From Aquifex sp. (GTDB taxonomy: Bacteria > Aquificota > Aquificia > Aquificales > Aquificaceae): 13,176 nt of DNA. Positions 12,600 to 13,176 of this stretch are shown here, piece by piece. The stretch covers positions 1 through 13,176 of the forward strand of contig QNXQ01000180.1 of assembly GCA_003978875.1 (NCBI GenBank), read 5' to 3'. The notes below the pieces were generated by a model, which searched no databases, had not been told where the DNA came from, and was given only the letters and a program-made list of their open reading frames with translations. Within the stretch, counting starts at the first letter, position 1. Each line of letters opens with the position of its first letter. Both the position numbers and the translations under genes were made by a program.

Positions 12600-13176
12600 T
12601 CATCTCCAGACTCCTTTAATTTCATATCCACAATTTTTGCATTTTCCTTCTTTGAGGTTTATCTCAGTTAAAAGATATCCTTTCCTTCCTATAACTACAT
12701 TTCCACACTTTGGACAGTAAGTGCTTTCATAGTTGTTCCCAGGAACATTTCCGATAAAAACGTATTCCAAACCAGTTTCCCTTCCTATCCTGTAAGCTTT
12801 TATTAAATCCTCTATCGGTGTAGGTGGTAAATCTATAGCTTTGTAGTATGGGAAAAACCTGGAAAGGTGCCAGGGAACCCACGGTGCCAGTTCCTCAGCT
12901 ATCCATTCTGCAATTTTTCTTATTTGTTCTTCTGTGAGGTATTTCGGGACGAGGAGTGTAGTAAGTTCAACCCATTTTCCCTTTTGAAATACATACTTTA
13001 TAGTTTCCAAAACAGGTTGGAGTCTTCCTTTGGAATATTCTCTATAAGCCTTATCGTCGAAAAATTTAAGGTCTATACTGTAAGCATCCATATATTTATC
13101 TATTTCCTCTAAGGGTTCAGGATTTATATATCCTGCGGTTACCATTATATTTTTCAATCCTGCCTTTTTTGCTTCT
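12600..13176 (-). CDS. amrS: AmmeMemoRadiSam-system radical SAM protein, C-terminal part
   Basis: The frame is open to the window edge, so only the last 191 residues are seen; the N-terminal Cys cluster that would bind the 4Fe-4S centre lies outside. A TTG at 13157 is internal, not a start. Recognisable blocks of this PFL-activase-like family are VTAGYINPEPL, SIDLKFFDDKAYRE, ELTTLLVP, PWHLSRFFP and VFIGNVPGN. The C-terminus carries two CxxC pairs, CPKC and CKNC, probably a zinc ribbon. Members usually occur with AMMECR1 and MEMO proteins; the reaction is not firmly established. The gene converges on the porin with the shared hairpin between them. Confidence 0.85.
   Translation of the reverse strand, partial: EAKKAGLKNIMVTAGYINPEPLEEIDKYMDAYSIDLKFFDDKAYREYSKGRLQPVLETIKYVFQKGKWVELTTLLVPKYLTEEQIRKIAEWIAEELAPWVPWHLSRFFPYYKAIDLPPTPIEDLIKAYRIGRETGLEYVFIGNVPGNNYESTYCPKCGNVVIGRKGYLLTEINLKEGKCKNCGYEIKGVWR

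Overview
The window looks like chromosomal DNA of a hyperthermophilic member of the Aquificales, Aquifex aeolicus or a close relative. The reasons are an AT-rich sequence with proteins rich in Lys, Glu and Ile, a 984-residue SecA with thermophile-type insertions and no C-terminal zinc tail, very tight gene packing, and long transcription units that mix unrelated functions. The species is inferred from protein character; no database search was run.

Layout. At the left, two plus-strand genes overlap by 10 nt: a thioredoxin-like lipoprotein (98-595) and the HAD phosphatase gph (586-1212). Gph meets rsmH tail to tail with a 6-nt overlap. From 11196 down to 1207 everything is on the minus strand with gaps of at most 57 nt: kch (K+ channel), asd, a CoA-binding-domain protein, secA, tldE/pmbA, a two-helix membrane protein, a tandem pseudo-receiver protein, and rsmH. 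This looks like one long read-through unit. A 195-bp intergenic region (11197-11391) separates it from a divergent outer-membrane porin gene with a perfect consensus promoter and Shine-Dalgarno site. The porin ends at a strong two-tier hairpin, which also serves a convergent, partial radical-SAM gene (amrS type) running off the right edge.

Main finding. The tldE/pmbA gene is split between two frames. A 314-residue ORF stops at 4382, but the missing C-terminal domain is intact in the -1 frame and ends at 4002. The frames can be joined at an in-frame A_AAA_AAG heptamer inside an A7 run (4440-4446). An SD-like GAAGGA lies 10 nt upstream and a 7-bp potential stem 7 nt downstream, an arrangement like the known dnaX recoding site. 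Programmed -1 frameshifting or RNA-polymerase slippage is therefore a serious alternative to a mutation or a sequencing error. The -1-frame stop overlaps the next gene's start (TGATG), so recoding could also set translation of the downstream membrane protein.

Secondary points are an uncharacterised gene pair (membrane protein plus tandem degenerate receiver domains), an 11-bp inverted repeat pairing the upstream stop region with the secA start codon, and a large dyad between kch and the porin gene. I saw no tRNA, rRNA, CRISPR array or insertion sequence.
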